Shown here piece by piece: positions 7,887 to 14,720 of a stretch of DNA of 27,406 nt (position 1 is the stretch's first letter; every line of letters starts with the position of its first letter). The stretch comes from JAVBSC01 sp031547305. Its GTDB lineage: Bacteria; Desulfobacterota; Desulfovibrionia; Desulfovibrionales; Desulfovibrionaceae. The notes under the pieces were generated by a model. That model made no database searches, was not told where the DNA came from, and was given only the letters and a program-made list of their open reading frames with translations. The position numbers and the translations under genes are program-made. The stretch is from the NCBI GenBank assembly GCA_031547305.1, contig JAVBSC010000117.1, forward strand, positions 1-27,406. The letters run 5' to 3'.

Positions 7887-8750
7887 TTATTCCGACGCCC
7901 TCAGCATCGCTTCCGGTAAATGCCGCAAAATATCCATAATCTGCGTTGAGGGATCCGGGCCGGCCAGCGCGCCCATCCAGCGGTTTACCCTGCAGGCGGA
8001 CAGGCAGGCGGAAAGCGTGTCGCGCCCGGCGGCCAGAAAGGCCGTGGCCAGCCCGGTCAGCGTGTCGCCCGTGCCGCCCACGGCTTCCATGGCTTCCACC
8101 ATGGGCTCTTCAACCCTGGCCAGCACCCGGCCGTTTTGCACCAGATAATCGTTGCGGCCCTTGACAAGCAGGGTTTTCGCGCTGTTTTCCGCCTTAAACG
8201 CCCGCTCGGCAAGCGCCGGGGCGTTTTCTTCGTCTTCCAGCAAAAAGCCTCTGGTGTAAAAAGGGTGGGGAGCTTTTTCATCCGCCAGAAAAGCCAGTTC
8301 TCCGATGTCCGGCGTGAACAGATCGTAGGACGCGGCATAGCCGCTCATTTTGGCCACGTACATGTAGCCGGCGTCAGCCACCAGAAATGGCCTGGGATTC
8401 AGGCCCTCCAGTCCGGCCAGAATGCGGCTGTGCCAGTCCAGGTCCGGCAGCAGGTAGTGGAAGGTCAGGCCGGATCCGGCCAGATCCGGCAAAAGCTCCA
8501 ACAGCCTGGCGTAGACCAGGCGGCTGCCCCGGCCTTTGCCTTCGTCGCCGGCCATGAGCAGTGCCGGAGGCGGGATGTCCAGGCTGGCGCAGGCCAGGGC
8601 GGCGGCGGCGGCCAGGGCCGGGGTGCCCCGGTTCACCGGCAGGCGTAAGTCCCGGCCGGGAAAAAACAGTTCCCCGTCCCGCAGGCGGTATGCGCCATCC
8701 ACAAGCGGAAAATCCAGCTCCGGGGCGGTGCCCGCGATCAACCAGCGCAT
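7887..8750 (-). CDS. Ribokinase-superfamily protein, NAD(P)HX dehydratase/carbohydrate-kinase-like
   Basis: This 287-residue protein has the ribokinase-fold end signature GGTGDTLTG (225-233), including the anion-hole glycines and the catalytic-position Asp229. It also has a strand ending LVADAG (123-128), TPDIGEL (146-152) and LLVKGRND (194-201), which correspond to the LDAD, TPHxGE and VLKG segments of the YjeF C-terminal (NNRD) family. It is diverged: the N-terminal glycine-rich part of true NNRD is not recognisable. It is the last gene of the yedE-tusA-DUF3343 operon and overlaps the DUF3343 gene by 13 nt, with GAGGAGG 10 nt before its ATG. The context suggests a role tied to selenium or sulfur handling rather than general metabolite repair. 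This is inference, and the substrate is unknown. Confidence 0.7.
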   Translation of the reverse strand: MRWLIAGTAPELDFPLVDGAYRLRDGELFFPGRDLRLPVNRGTPALAAAAALACASLDIPPPALLMAGDEGKGRGSRLVYARLLELLPDLAGSGLTFHYLLPDLDWHSRILAGLEGLNPRPFLVADAGYMYVAKMSGYAASYDLFTPDIGELAFLADEKAPHPFYTRGFLLEDEENAPALAERAFKAENSAKTLLVKGRNDYLVQNGRVLARVEEPMVEAMEAVGGTGDTLTGLATAFLAAGRDTLSACLSACRVNRWMGALAGPDPSTQIMDILRHLPEAMLRASE

Positions 8751-9307
8751 AGCCGGCGCGCCTCCTCAAAAGCCAGCTGCAGGGCGTAGCCGCACAGGGT
8801 CTGACCGTGGGCGCGCGGCTCTTCCGGGTCCGTCAGGCGTCCGCCCACAAAGAGTCCGGCCAGAAAAGGCACGTCCGGGCAGCCGCCGCCGGAAATATTG
8901 ACGATGCGCAAGTCGGACTTGCGCACGCTTATTTTCATGTTGGCGGCCCGGACCAGCAGGTATTCCCCGTAATCCTTGACGTTGAAGATGGATACCGGCT
9001 CCAGGAGCAAATCCCGCAGGGGCAGGGCCTTCGGCTCAAGCCCCAGGGGCCGCAGGATTTCCCGCGCCGCCAGTTCCTCCACTATGGGGAATTCGATCAC
9101 CAGGTCGCAGCCGCTGCGCAAATCCGGCGGCGGACCTTTTACGCTGACCGCCAGGCCGGCCTTTTTCAAGGCTTCTTCCGCCCGGATGACTTCGCCGGTA
9201 TGCTCGAACACCAGGATGCCCCGGTCCGTGGATTCATGGGCGGAGCGGGGCATTTCCCCGGCGGTTTCAGGCTTGCGGCCAAGCAGGCGCTCCAGAACCC
9301 CACGCAT
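8738..9307 (-). CDS. DUF3343-containing protein with an additional C-terminal domain
   Basis: A 189-residue protein. Residues about 29-95 (GILVFEHTGEVIRAEEALKK through LRSGCDLVIEFP) match the pattern of DUF3343, a small domain often found beside TusA/YedF-like proteins and suspected to carry sulfur or selenium. Cys67 sits at the expected conserved cysteine. The second half (about 105-189) is not a domain I recognise. It contains ISGGGCPDVPFLAG (Cys143) and TLCGYALQ (Cys172), so it may also be redox- or chalcogen-active. ATG 9307 is preferred, but a TTG two codons earlier is possible. The gene starts 8 nt after tusA stops, which supports co-translation. Function beyond the context is unknown. 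Confidence 0.75.
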   Translation of the reverse strand: MRGVLERLLGRKPETAGEMPRSAHESTDRGILVFEHTGEVIRAEEALKKAGLAVSVKGPPPDLRSGCDLVIEFPIVEELAAREILRPLGLEPKALPLRDLLLEPVSIFNVKDYGEYLLVRAANMKISVRKSDLRIVNISGGGCPDVPFLAGLFVGGRLTDPEEPRAHGQTLCGYALQLAFEEARRLCAG

Positions 9308-9315
9308 GTTCAAGC

Positions 9316-9540
9316 CTAAGCCTGGTTAGGCTTTTTAGCCAGGCGCAGGATGGATTCCTCACCTTCACGTTTAGCCACGGAGCATTCCCAGCCCATCTTG
9401 GTCGCGGCCCGGCTGACGTTTTCCAGGGCCGCCTCCGCGTCCACCAGAACTTCAAACCCGGCGTCTTCCCGTTCCATGGCCCGGATGGCCAAAAGCACCG
9501 GCTGCGGACAGGAAAGCCCGCGCGCGTCAATGGTATTCAT
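9316..9540 (-). CDS. TusA/YedF-type sulfur (selenium) carrier protein
   Basis: A 74-residue single-domain protein with the family signature DARGLSCPQPVL. Cys11 in the CPxP motif is the residue that carries a persulfide in TusA and probably a perselenide in YedF-type proteins. The length equals one TusA domain, so the C-terminal extension of full-length selenium-metabolism YedF is missing, and the DUF3343 gene immediately downstream may supply an equivalent partner. AAGGA stands about 7 nt before ATG 9540, and the gene lies 9 nt after yedE. Adjacency to a YedE-like transporter makes selenium or sulfite-derived sulfur the likely cargo. Whether the physiological cargo is S or Se cannot be told from sequence. 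Confidence 0.88.
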   Translation of the reverse strand: MNTIDARGLSCPQPVLLAIRAMEREDAGFEVLVDAEAALENVSRAATKMGWECSVAKREGEESILRLAKKPNQA

Positions 9541-9549
9541 ACTTTTTCC

Positions 9550-10647
9550 TTATTTCGCCACGGAAGCGCGGTTGAAAAATCCCACGGCCAGGCAGACCGC
9601 GAAACCTATGCCCACGGCGATCGGGCCGTAAGGTCCGACTCCGGCGGCCGAGCTGGCCAGGCCGAAGTTATGGGCGCAGGCCGCGCCCAGAATCATGCCC
9701 AGGACAAACAGGGCGGCGTCGGAATCGCCTTCCCCGGCCAGGAAAAGCTGGCGGCCGGGGCATCCGCCGGCCAGGGCGAAAGCCAGGCCGGCCAGGGCCA
9801 TGCCCGCGAAGTTCCATAAGCCGTCGGTGTGGGCCACGGGCTGCCCGCTGAAGCCGGGGCGGAACTGCCCCAGGGCCAGGTTCATCAGAAAAGCCGCGCC
9901 AACCAGGGCCACAATGCCCCAGAACAGGTGCAACTGGCGGAACAGAAAAAGATCCCGCAGCGCGCCCATGGTGCAGAAGCGGCTGCGCTGGGCCAAAGCC
10001 CCAATCAGCAATCCCCCGGCCAGAGAGATCAGCAGCGGGGCGTGGGAAGCGCCGGGCCCCTTCAGGGAATACCAGAGAATGCCGCTGCGCGCTTCGTCCT
10101 TTATCTGGGGAAAAACCAGCGGCAAGGCCAGCAGGCCAAGGAGCAGAACCGGCAGGAACAGCCCGGCGGCCTTGCTCTGCGGTATGCCGCGCCCCAAGGT
10201 GAAGCCCTGGCGGAAGAACAATGTGCCCACGAACACCCCGGCGGCCAGGCCGGCCAGGCCGAGCAGGGCGTTGCCGTCGCCGCCGGCCAGGCGCAGCAGG
10301 GCGCGCCAGGGGCAGCCCAGAAACACCAGCGCTCCAACGGCCGCGCAAAAACCCAGGGCAAAGCGCAAAGCCGGCGCGGAACCGCCGCGCGGCCGGAAGT
10401 CGCGAAAAGCCAGAGCGGCCAGAAAAGCCCCAAGGCCCAGGCCGATTATTTCCGGGCGCAGATACTGGACTATGTCCGCCCGGTGCAGGCCCAGGGCGCC
10501 GGCTATGTCCCGCTCGAAGCAGGCCACGCAGATGCCCATGTTGGCCGGGTTGCCGGCTTTTTGCAGCAAAGCCGCGATTATTCCCAGCAAGGCCCCGGTC
10601 ATGGCCACACCGGCCGTGGTGCTGAACAGATTTTTCAATTTCGCCAT
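9550..10647 (-). CDS. yedE: YeeE/YedE-family membrane transporter, putative selenium transporter
   Basis: A polytopic inner-membrane protein of 365 residues with about 9-10 hydrophobic segments. It carries the repeated cysteine motifs of the YeeE/YedE family: GICVAC (Cys40, Cys43), GCPWR (Cys112), RSRFCTMGALRD (Cys225) and GGCPGRQL (Cys296). In this family such cysteines line the path of a sulfur species, such as thiosulfate in YeeE. The YedE branch beside TusA/YedF genes is commonly annotated as a selenium transporter. It is the first gene of the four-gene operon. ATG 10647 is chosen because AAGGAG stands 8 nt upstream; an in-frame GTG at 10674 would add nine residues containing that ribosome site. 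An inverted repeat at 10739-10762 lies upstream. Confidence 0.85.
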   Translation of the reverse strand: MAKLKNLFSTTAGVAMTGALLGIIAALLQKAGNPANMGICVACFERDIAGALGLHRADIVQYLRPEIIGLGLGAFLAALAFRDFRPRGGSAPALRFALGFCAAVGALVFLGCPWRALLRLAGGDGNALLGLAGLAAGVFVGTLFFRQGFTLGRGIPQSKAAGLFLPVLLLGLLALPLVFPQIKDEARSGILWYSLKGPGASHAPLLISLAGGLLIGALAQRSRFCTMGALRDLFLFRQLHLFWGIVALVGAAFLMNLALGQFRPGFSGQPVAHTDGLWNFAGMALAGLAFALAGGCPGRQLFLAGEGDSDAALFVLGMILGAACAHNFGLASSAAGVGPYGPIAVGIGFAVCLAVGFFNRASVAK

Positions 10648-10732
10648 GCGGCACGCTCCTTGGTAATTGGACACCTTGGAACATAACGCCGGTATAATGT
10701 TAAATACTTTTTATCAATGCATAGTCGGGGAA

Positions 10733-10762
10733 TGTATAGAGTATTTCAAGGTTGAAATGCTC
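10733..10762 (-). promoter_or_regulatory. Inverted repeat and possible -10 element upstream of the yedE operon
   Basis: GAGTATTTCAA (10739-10749) and TTGAAATGCTC (10752-10762) form an 11-bp inverted repeat, one position being a G-T pair, around GG. On the minus strand TATACA (10733-10738) follows immediately. The repeat covers the place where a -35 box would sit and no good -35 is seen, which would suit an activator or repressor site. No ORF lies in 10648-10914. Confidence 0.4.
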
Positions 10763-10843
10763 CAACAGGGGCATGCGCGGCATGGCTCCGCGCCAACGGG
10801 GAGCGGGCGGGCTTTTGCCGCTGTGAACGACCGGCGGAGCGAT

Positions 10844-10875
10844 TAAAAAACCAGAACGCCCAGGCCGCGGCCGTT
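10844..10875 (-). terminator. Probable rho-independent terminator of the ABC transporter operon
   Basis: Read on the minus strand, an imperfect stem (AACGGCC with GGGCGTT, one mismatch) is followed after CTGG by TTTTTT (A run at 10845-10850). It lies 40 nt beyond the permease stop and before the yedE operon, as expected for the end of the importer transcript. Confidence 0.55.
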
Positions 10876-10914
10876 GAGTTTATGGCAAGCCCTAAGGGAT
10901 TTTGCAAAGCCGGC

Positions 10915-11829
10915 TTACGCGTGCAGGCCCCATCTGTGGATGGTGCGGCGTTCCACGGTTTTGAAGATCAGGTTTTCCACCAGCAGGCCGATAAGTATGA
11001 CCATGAGCAGGCCGGCAAAAACATTGGCTATCTCCAGGGCGTTTTTGTTCTCGTAAATGAACCAGCCCAGGCCGCCGTTGCCGGAACTGACCCCGAAGAC
11101 CAGCTCGGCGGCGATCAGAGTGCGCCAGGCACAGGCCCAGCCGATTTTAAGGCCGGTAAGAATGCTGGGGAACCCGGCCGGGATAAGGATTTTGCAGACA
11201 TAGGAAAAACCTTTCAAACCGTAGTTCTGCCCAACCATGCGCAAGGTGTTGGAAACCGACATAAATCCGGAATAGGAATTCAAGGCCACGGCCCAGAGCA
11301 CGGAATGCACCAGCACAAACACTATGCTGCCGTTGCCCACGCCGAACCACAAAAAGGCCAGGGGCAGCAGGGCGATGGCCGGCAGGGGATTGAACATGGC
11401 GGTCAAAGTTTCCAGAAAATCCCGGCCGAGGCGGGTGGTGATGGCCAGCACGGTGAGCAGGGCGGCCAGGGTAAGGCCGGCCAGGTAGCCTATGAGCAGG
11501 GTCTGGATGGACAAGAAAATCTTGCCGGTCAGGCCGCCGCTGATCAGGCTTTTGGCCAGGGCGGAGGCAGTGGCGCTGAACGTGGGGAAGAGCAGGTCGT
11601 TGTTCAGGTTGCTGGCGTACATTTCCCAAAATGCGGCCAACACCACCAGAATGAACAGTTTGCGCACGACGTTGTTGCCGTAAACGCGTTCCCAGGCGGT
11701 AAGCTTTTTCTGGACAACGCCGAAGGTGTTCTCCATGCTTTCAACAACGATTTCCGGGCGCTCCACCAGCGCCGGCAGATCTTTTCGGGCGGCTTCGGGC
11801 GGTCTGGAATCCACTTTTACGGCGCTCAT
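10915..11829 (-). CDS. ABC transporter permease, NitT/TauT (SsuC/TauC) family
   Basis: A 304-residue inner-membrane protein with about six hydrophobic segments after a hydrophilic N-terminal tail of about 55 residues. The cytoplasmic coupling loop is visible in GLKGFSYVCKILIPAGFPSI, which follows the EAA-type pattern of binding-protein-dependent permeases. It should form the channel with the ATPase and binding protein encoded just upstream. Its ATG overlaps the ATPase stop as ATGA, with AAAGGAGG upstream. The family imports nitrate, taurine, alkanesulfonates, pyrimidine precursors and similar small molecules, and sequence alone does not choose among them. No desulfonating or assimilatory enzyme is nearby to settle the substrate. 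Confidence 0.88.
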   Translation of the reverse strand: MSAVKVDSRPPEAARKDLPALVERPEIVVESMENTFGVVQKKLTAWERVYGNNVVRKLFILVVLAAFWEMYASNLNNDLLFPTFSATASALAKSLISGGLTGKIFLSIQTLLIGYLAGLTLAALLTVLAITTRLGRDFLETLTAMFNPLPAIALLPLAFLWFGVGNGSIVFVLVHSVLWAVALNSYSGFMSVSNTLRMVGQNYGLKGFSYVCKILIPAGFPSILTGLKIGWACAWRTLIAAELVFGVSSGNGGLGWFIYENKNALEIANVFAGLLMVILIGLLVENLIFKTVERRTIHRWGLHA

Positions 11830-12635
11830 GCGGTTTCCTCCTTTCTGTCCGCGTCGGAATGTCTTGGGCTTTCGGCAAAAAGCATGGTGTTGATTCTTTC
11901 CGAAAGAGGCACCTGGTTTTCGTCTTTTACGTCAACGCCGCTGGAATTGAGTTCCGCCTTGACCCGGCCGGGGTGGGGCGAAAGCAGCAGGATGCGGTTG
12001 CCGATGATGATGGCTTCGCTGATGGAGTGGGTGACAAAAAGCACGGTAAAGTGCGTGTCGTCCCAAAGCCGCATGAGCTCTTCCTGCATCTTGCGGCGGG
12101 TCAGGGCGTCCAGGGCGGCGAAGGGCTCGTCCATAAGCAGGATTTCCGGCTCCATGGCCATGCCTCTGGCAATAGCGACCCGTTGCTTCATGCCGCCGGA
12201 CAAGGTGTGCGGGTGGCTGTCCGCGAATTTTTCCAGGTTCACCTTGCAAATGTACCGCATGGCCTTTTCCTCGGCCTGACGGACGGTGTATTTGCCGCAG
12301 TTGAGCAGCGGGAACATGACGTTTCCCTTCACGGTCTTCCAGGGCAGGAGCTGGTCAAACTCCTGAAACACCATCATCCGGTCCGGTCCGGGGCGGGTGA
12401 TCCTTTCCCCATTCAGGGTCATGCTCCCTTCCGTGGGCGTGAGGAATCCGCCAACAGCCTTGAGCAGGGTGGACTTGCCGCAGCCGGAAGGCCCGAGCAG
12501 CACAAAACGATCCGCTGTAAACACCCGGAAATCCACCCGGTAAGTGGCAGTGACCAGGTGCTCCTTTGTTTTGTATTGCAAGGTCACGCCGCGCACGTCA
12601 AGCAGGGGCCGCGGGACCGTGGAGGTATTTTGCAT
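11826..12635 (-). CDS. ABC transporter ATPase, NitT/TauT (SsuB/TauB) family
   Basis: A 269-residue cytoplasmic ATPase with a complete motif set: Walker A GPSGCGKST (48-56), Q-loop Gln91 in VFQEFDQLLPW, signature LSGGMKQR (145-152), Walker B ILLMDEP (165-171) and the switch histidine in VTHS (His203). It powers the importer with the permease, whose start it overlaps by 4 nt. AGGAG stands 9 nt before its ATG. The QEFDQLLPW variant after the Q-loop is typical of nitrate/taurine/sulfonate importers. The first 10 residues are low in similarity. The gene follows a stem-loop that separates it from the binding-protein gene, so its expression may be lower than that of the binding protein. Confidence 0.93.
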   Translation of the reverse strand: MQNTSTVPRPLLDVRGVTLQYKTKEHLVTATYRVDFRVFTADRFVLLGPSGCGKSTLLKAVGGFLTPTEGSMTLNGERITRPGPDRMMVFQEFDQLLPWKTVKGNVMFPLLNCGKYTVRQAEEKAMRYICKVNLEKFADSHPHTLSGGMKQRVAIARGMAMEPEILLMDEPFAALDALTRRKMQEELMRLWDDTHFTVLFVTHSISEAIIIGNRILLLSPHPGRVKAELNSSGVDVKDENQVPLSERINTMLFAESPRHSDADRKEETA

Positions 12636-12662
12636 CTGGGGTGCTCCTGAAGAAATATTTAT

Positions 12663-12694
12663 GTTAAACCGGGGGTAGAATCTCCCGGTTTAAC
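12663..12694 (-). other. Intercistronic stem-loop between binding-protein and ATPase genes
   Basis: GTTAAACCGGG (12663-12673) and CCCGGTTTAAC (12684-12694) form a perfect 11-bp stem with a 10-nt loop, only 2 nt beyond the binding-protein stop. An A+T-rich stretch without a real U-tract follows. Such elements usually protect the upstream message or partly terminate, raising binding protein over membrane components. Confidence 0.65.
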
Positions 12695-12696
12695 AG

Positions 12697-13740
12697 TTAA
12701 CTTCCCGGCATTGAATGGGCGATGGGGAAGAAATAGTCCTTCCAGGACGCGGCGCCGGTCTTCACGCTGCCGATGCGGAACATGAAGTCGTGGAAGCGCT
12801 TGGTATATTCCGGCGTGGGACTGTATTTGATGTCGGGGTTGGTAATCCAGCTGATCACGTCCGCTTCCGGCGAAGGGCTTTTTTCCGAAGCCATGTAAAT
12901 GGCGGCGGCCTTTTGGGGGTCGTTCTTGATCAGGTTCATGGAATCCTCAAGCGCGCTCAGGAAGACCTTGGTGAGCTTGGGGTTTTCTTTATAGAACTTG
13001 GAAGTGGTCCAAAACACGTTGATGGTGCCGGGGCCGCCGAGCACATCGTAGGAGCGCAGGATGGTGCGCACGCCGGGCAGGCTCGTTTCCGAGAAGCAGA
13101 AGGGCGGGGCCACCATGTGGGAGTCGATGCCGGACTTGCCGCCGGCCAGGGCGGTGTAGCCGTCCGGGTTGGACATGGCCACGCTGTACTTGTCCAGGCG
13201 GAAGCGTTCGGATTCGCCAAAGGCTTTTTCAGCGGCCATCTGAAGGATTATGGCGTTGGTGGAGACTTTTACCGCGGGCAGGGCGATTTTGTCGCCTTCG
13301 GCATAGTCCGCGATGCTCTTGATTTTTGGGTTGGAGGTGTTCAGGTTGATGGGCGCGGCGTTAAGGGCGCACACGGCGTTGACATCCAGCTTGCCCTTGG
13401 TTTTGTCCCAGAGGATCAGGAACGAGGTGATCCCGCCGGACGCCAGGTCAAGCTGGCCGGCCAGCAGGGCGTCGTTCATCGGGGGGCCGGCGCTGAACTG
13501 GGTCCAGACGGCTTTAACGTCGCCCAGGCCCTGGGCGGCGGCCTGTTTCTCCAGGAAGTTTTCGCTCTTCATGACCAACAGGGGCAGGTAGCTGAGTCCC
13601 GGCTGGAAGGCGATGCGCAACTCCTTGGCTTCCGCATGCGCGCTTTGCGCGTAAGGGCCGCAAATGAGAAGAGTGAAGGCGAAAAGGCCCAGAATGAACC
13701 CGCTGAGGGAACGCCCGTGTGAACGCAGAGTTGAAGCCAT
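12697..13740 (-). CDS. ABC transporter substrate-binding protein, NitT/TauT family
   Basis: A 347-residue exported protein. The signal peptide covers about residues 1-36, with a hydrophobic core FILGLFAFTLLIC and a probable signal-peptidase I site after AHA. The mature part begins with ELRIAFQPGLSYLPLLV and has a central ALPAVKVSTNAIILQMA and a GGITSFLILWDK segment, the arrangement of two-lobed SsuA/TauA/ThiY-like binding proteins. It is the first gene of the importer operon and has GGAGG 5-6 nt before ATG 13740. A promoter lies at 13900-13927. The ligand cannot be read from the sequence; a sulfonate, taurine or aromatic/pyrimidine compound are all plausible. Confidence 0.85.
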   Translation of the reverse strand: MASTLRSHGRSLSGFILGLFAFTLLICGPYAQSAHAEAKELRIAFQPGLSYLPLLVMKSENFLEKQAAAQGLGDVKAVWTQFSAGPPMNDALLAGQLDLASGGITSFLILWDKTKGKLDVNAVCALNAAPINLNTSNPKIKSIADYAEGDKIALPAVKVSTNAIILQMAAEKAFGESERFRLDKYSVAMSNPDGYTALAGGKSGIDSHMVAPPFCFSETSLPGVRTILRSYDVLGGPGTINVFWTTSKFYKENPKLTKVFLSALEDSMNLIKNDPQKAAAIYMASEKSPSPEADVISWITNPDIKYSPTPEYTKRFHDFMFRIGSVKTGAASWKDYFFPIAHSMPGS

Positions 13741-13887
13741 GATTCCTCCGTCTGGTTACAAGGTTTAGCTTACGGCCTGAGCGCCGCCGTACGTGACCGG
13801 CGTTGCCGGCCGTCCGCTTTTTTGAAGGCAGGCGGCTGTGTAAATACGATATGACTGTGGCTTTTACGACCTGTTGTTCCATATTAC

Positions 13888-13899
13888 GAACACGTGTTC
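13888..13899. promoter_or_regulatory. 12-bp palindrome at the importer promoter, candidate operator
   Basis: GAACACGTGTTC is a perfect palindrome directly next to the -10 box of the importer promoter, where transcription should start. That position suits a repressor dimer. The binding factor is unknown. Confidence 0.55.
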
Positions 13900-13927
13900 A
13901 ATATATAGTATCCAAGGTGTAAGTCAA
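13900..13927 (-). promoter_or_regulatory. Sigma-70-type promoter of the ABC importer operon
   Basis: On the minus strand TTGACT (13922-13927) and TATATT (13900-13905) are 16 nt apart, each a 5/6 match to consensus. Transcription would begin near 13893, giving a leader of about 150 nt that contains a small CCGGC/GCCGG hairpin near 13797-13812. Confidence 0.65.
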
Positions 13928-14039
13928 GTTGTTTGGCGGAGGTGAATTTTGCCAGCGCGATGTTTCCGGGCCATTGCCGAAAAATATATAAGCCGCGGCG
14001 ATTCTTAGGGGCTGGGATTGCCGGGCTGCCGGTGTGCTC

Positions 14040-14067
14040 TTGTTCTCCCGGGGATTGTGCTTATTAT
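14040..14067 (+). promoter_or_regulatory. Weak candidate promoter of the VOC-family gene
   Basis: TTGTTC (14040-14045) and TATTAT (14062-14067) are 16 nt apart and lie 48 nt before the start codon at 14115. The -10 match is good and the -35 match is poor. Confidence 0.3.
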
Positions 14068-14114
14068 GTTAGAATAGGATGATAGATGAATACGCTTCAA
14101 AAAGGAGGCTCGCC

Positions 14115-14549
14115 ATGCGCGTTTGCACTTATTTGAGTTTCAAGGGCCGGGCTTTGGAGGCCATGGCTTTTTACGGCGGAATTTTCCGGACCAAACCGGA
14201 GTACATGACTTATGCCGAAGTGCCGCCCACTCCGGAATTTCCGGTGGGCGACGATATGAAGCATCTGGTAATGCATGGGGAACTGTTCATTGATAAGGAT
14301 CAGTCCATCATGCTCGGGGACGATACGCGGCCTGGTGAAGGCGTCATGGGCAACGCGGTTTCCCTGGCGTTGCTTCTGGAGGACGAGGCCGAGCAGCGCC
14401 GCATCTTCGCGGCCCTGTCGGAAGGCGGCATGGTGCTCATGCCGCTGGGCGAGACCTTCTGGAGCGCCAGCTTCGGCTCGGTCACGGATCGCTTTGGCGT
14501 GACCTGGCACCTGAACTTGTGCAAGGAGCCGCCGGTCAAAGCTGGGTAA
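14115..14549 (+). CDS. VOC-superfamily protein, PhnB-like
   Basis: A 144-residue cytoplasmic protein with the paired beta-alpha-beta-beta-beta pattern of the glyoxalase/VOC superfamily, PhnB subgroup: an N-terminal YLSFKGRALEAMAFYGGIF, a middle LFIDKDQSIMLGDD and the C-terminal FGSVTDRFGVTWHLNL, which is the usual subgroup ending. Members include small dimeric metal enzymes and some 3-demethylubiquinone methyltransferase-like or antibiotic-resistance proteins; this one has no assigned reaction. AAGGAGG stands 7 nt before ATG 14115, which fixes the start although the frame is open from 14079. It is followed on the same strand by the HD-GYP fusion, 171 nt downstream, but a shared transcript is not proven. 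Confidence 0.85.
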   Translation: MRVCTYLSFKGRALEAMAFYGGIFRTKPEYMTYAEVPPTPEFPVGDDMKHLVMHGELFIDKDQSIMLGDDTRPGEGVMGNAVSLALLLEDEAEQRRIFAALSEGGMVLMPLGETFWSASFGSVTDRFGVTWHLNLCKEPPVKAG

Positions 14550-14720
14550 GCCTGGAAGCGGGGGGCCGCTGGCCGCGATTTTTCAGGTTCCGGGCGGCGC
14601 CCTGCTCGCGGCCGGACCGGCCTGTACCCTGCGCCGTGATGCCGCTCCGGATGCTCCTTGCCGGAAGCAATGTATTGCTATATATTTGCCATACTATTAA
14701 TTTCGGTGGGTGGAGCATAT

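Noticed and set aside
10882..12279. A 465-codon plus-strand frame across the permease and ATPase genes
   Set aside because: Antisense to two well-supported ABC transporter genes with complete motifs; translated sequence has no recognisable domain.
13741..13893. Riboswitch in the importer leader
   Set aside because: Only one small hairpin was found and none of the conserved cores I know (TPP, cobalamin, guanidine, SAM) is present.
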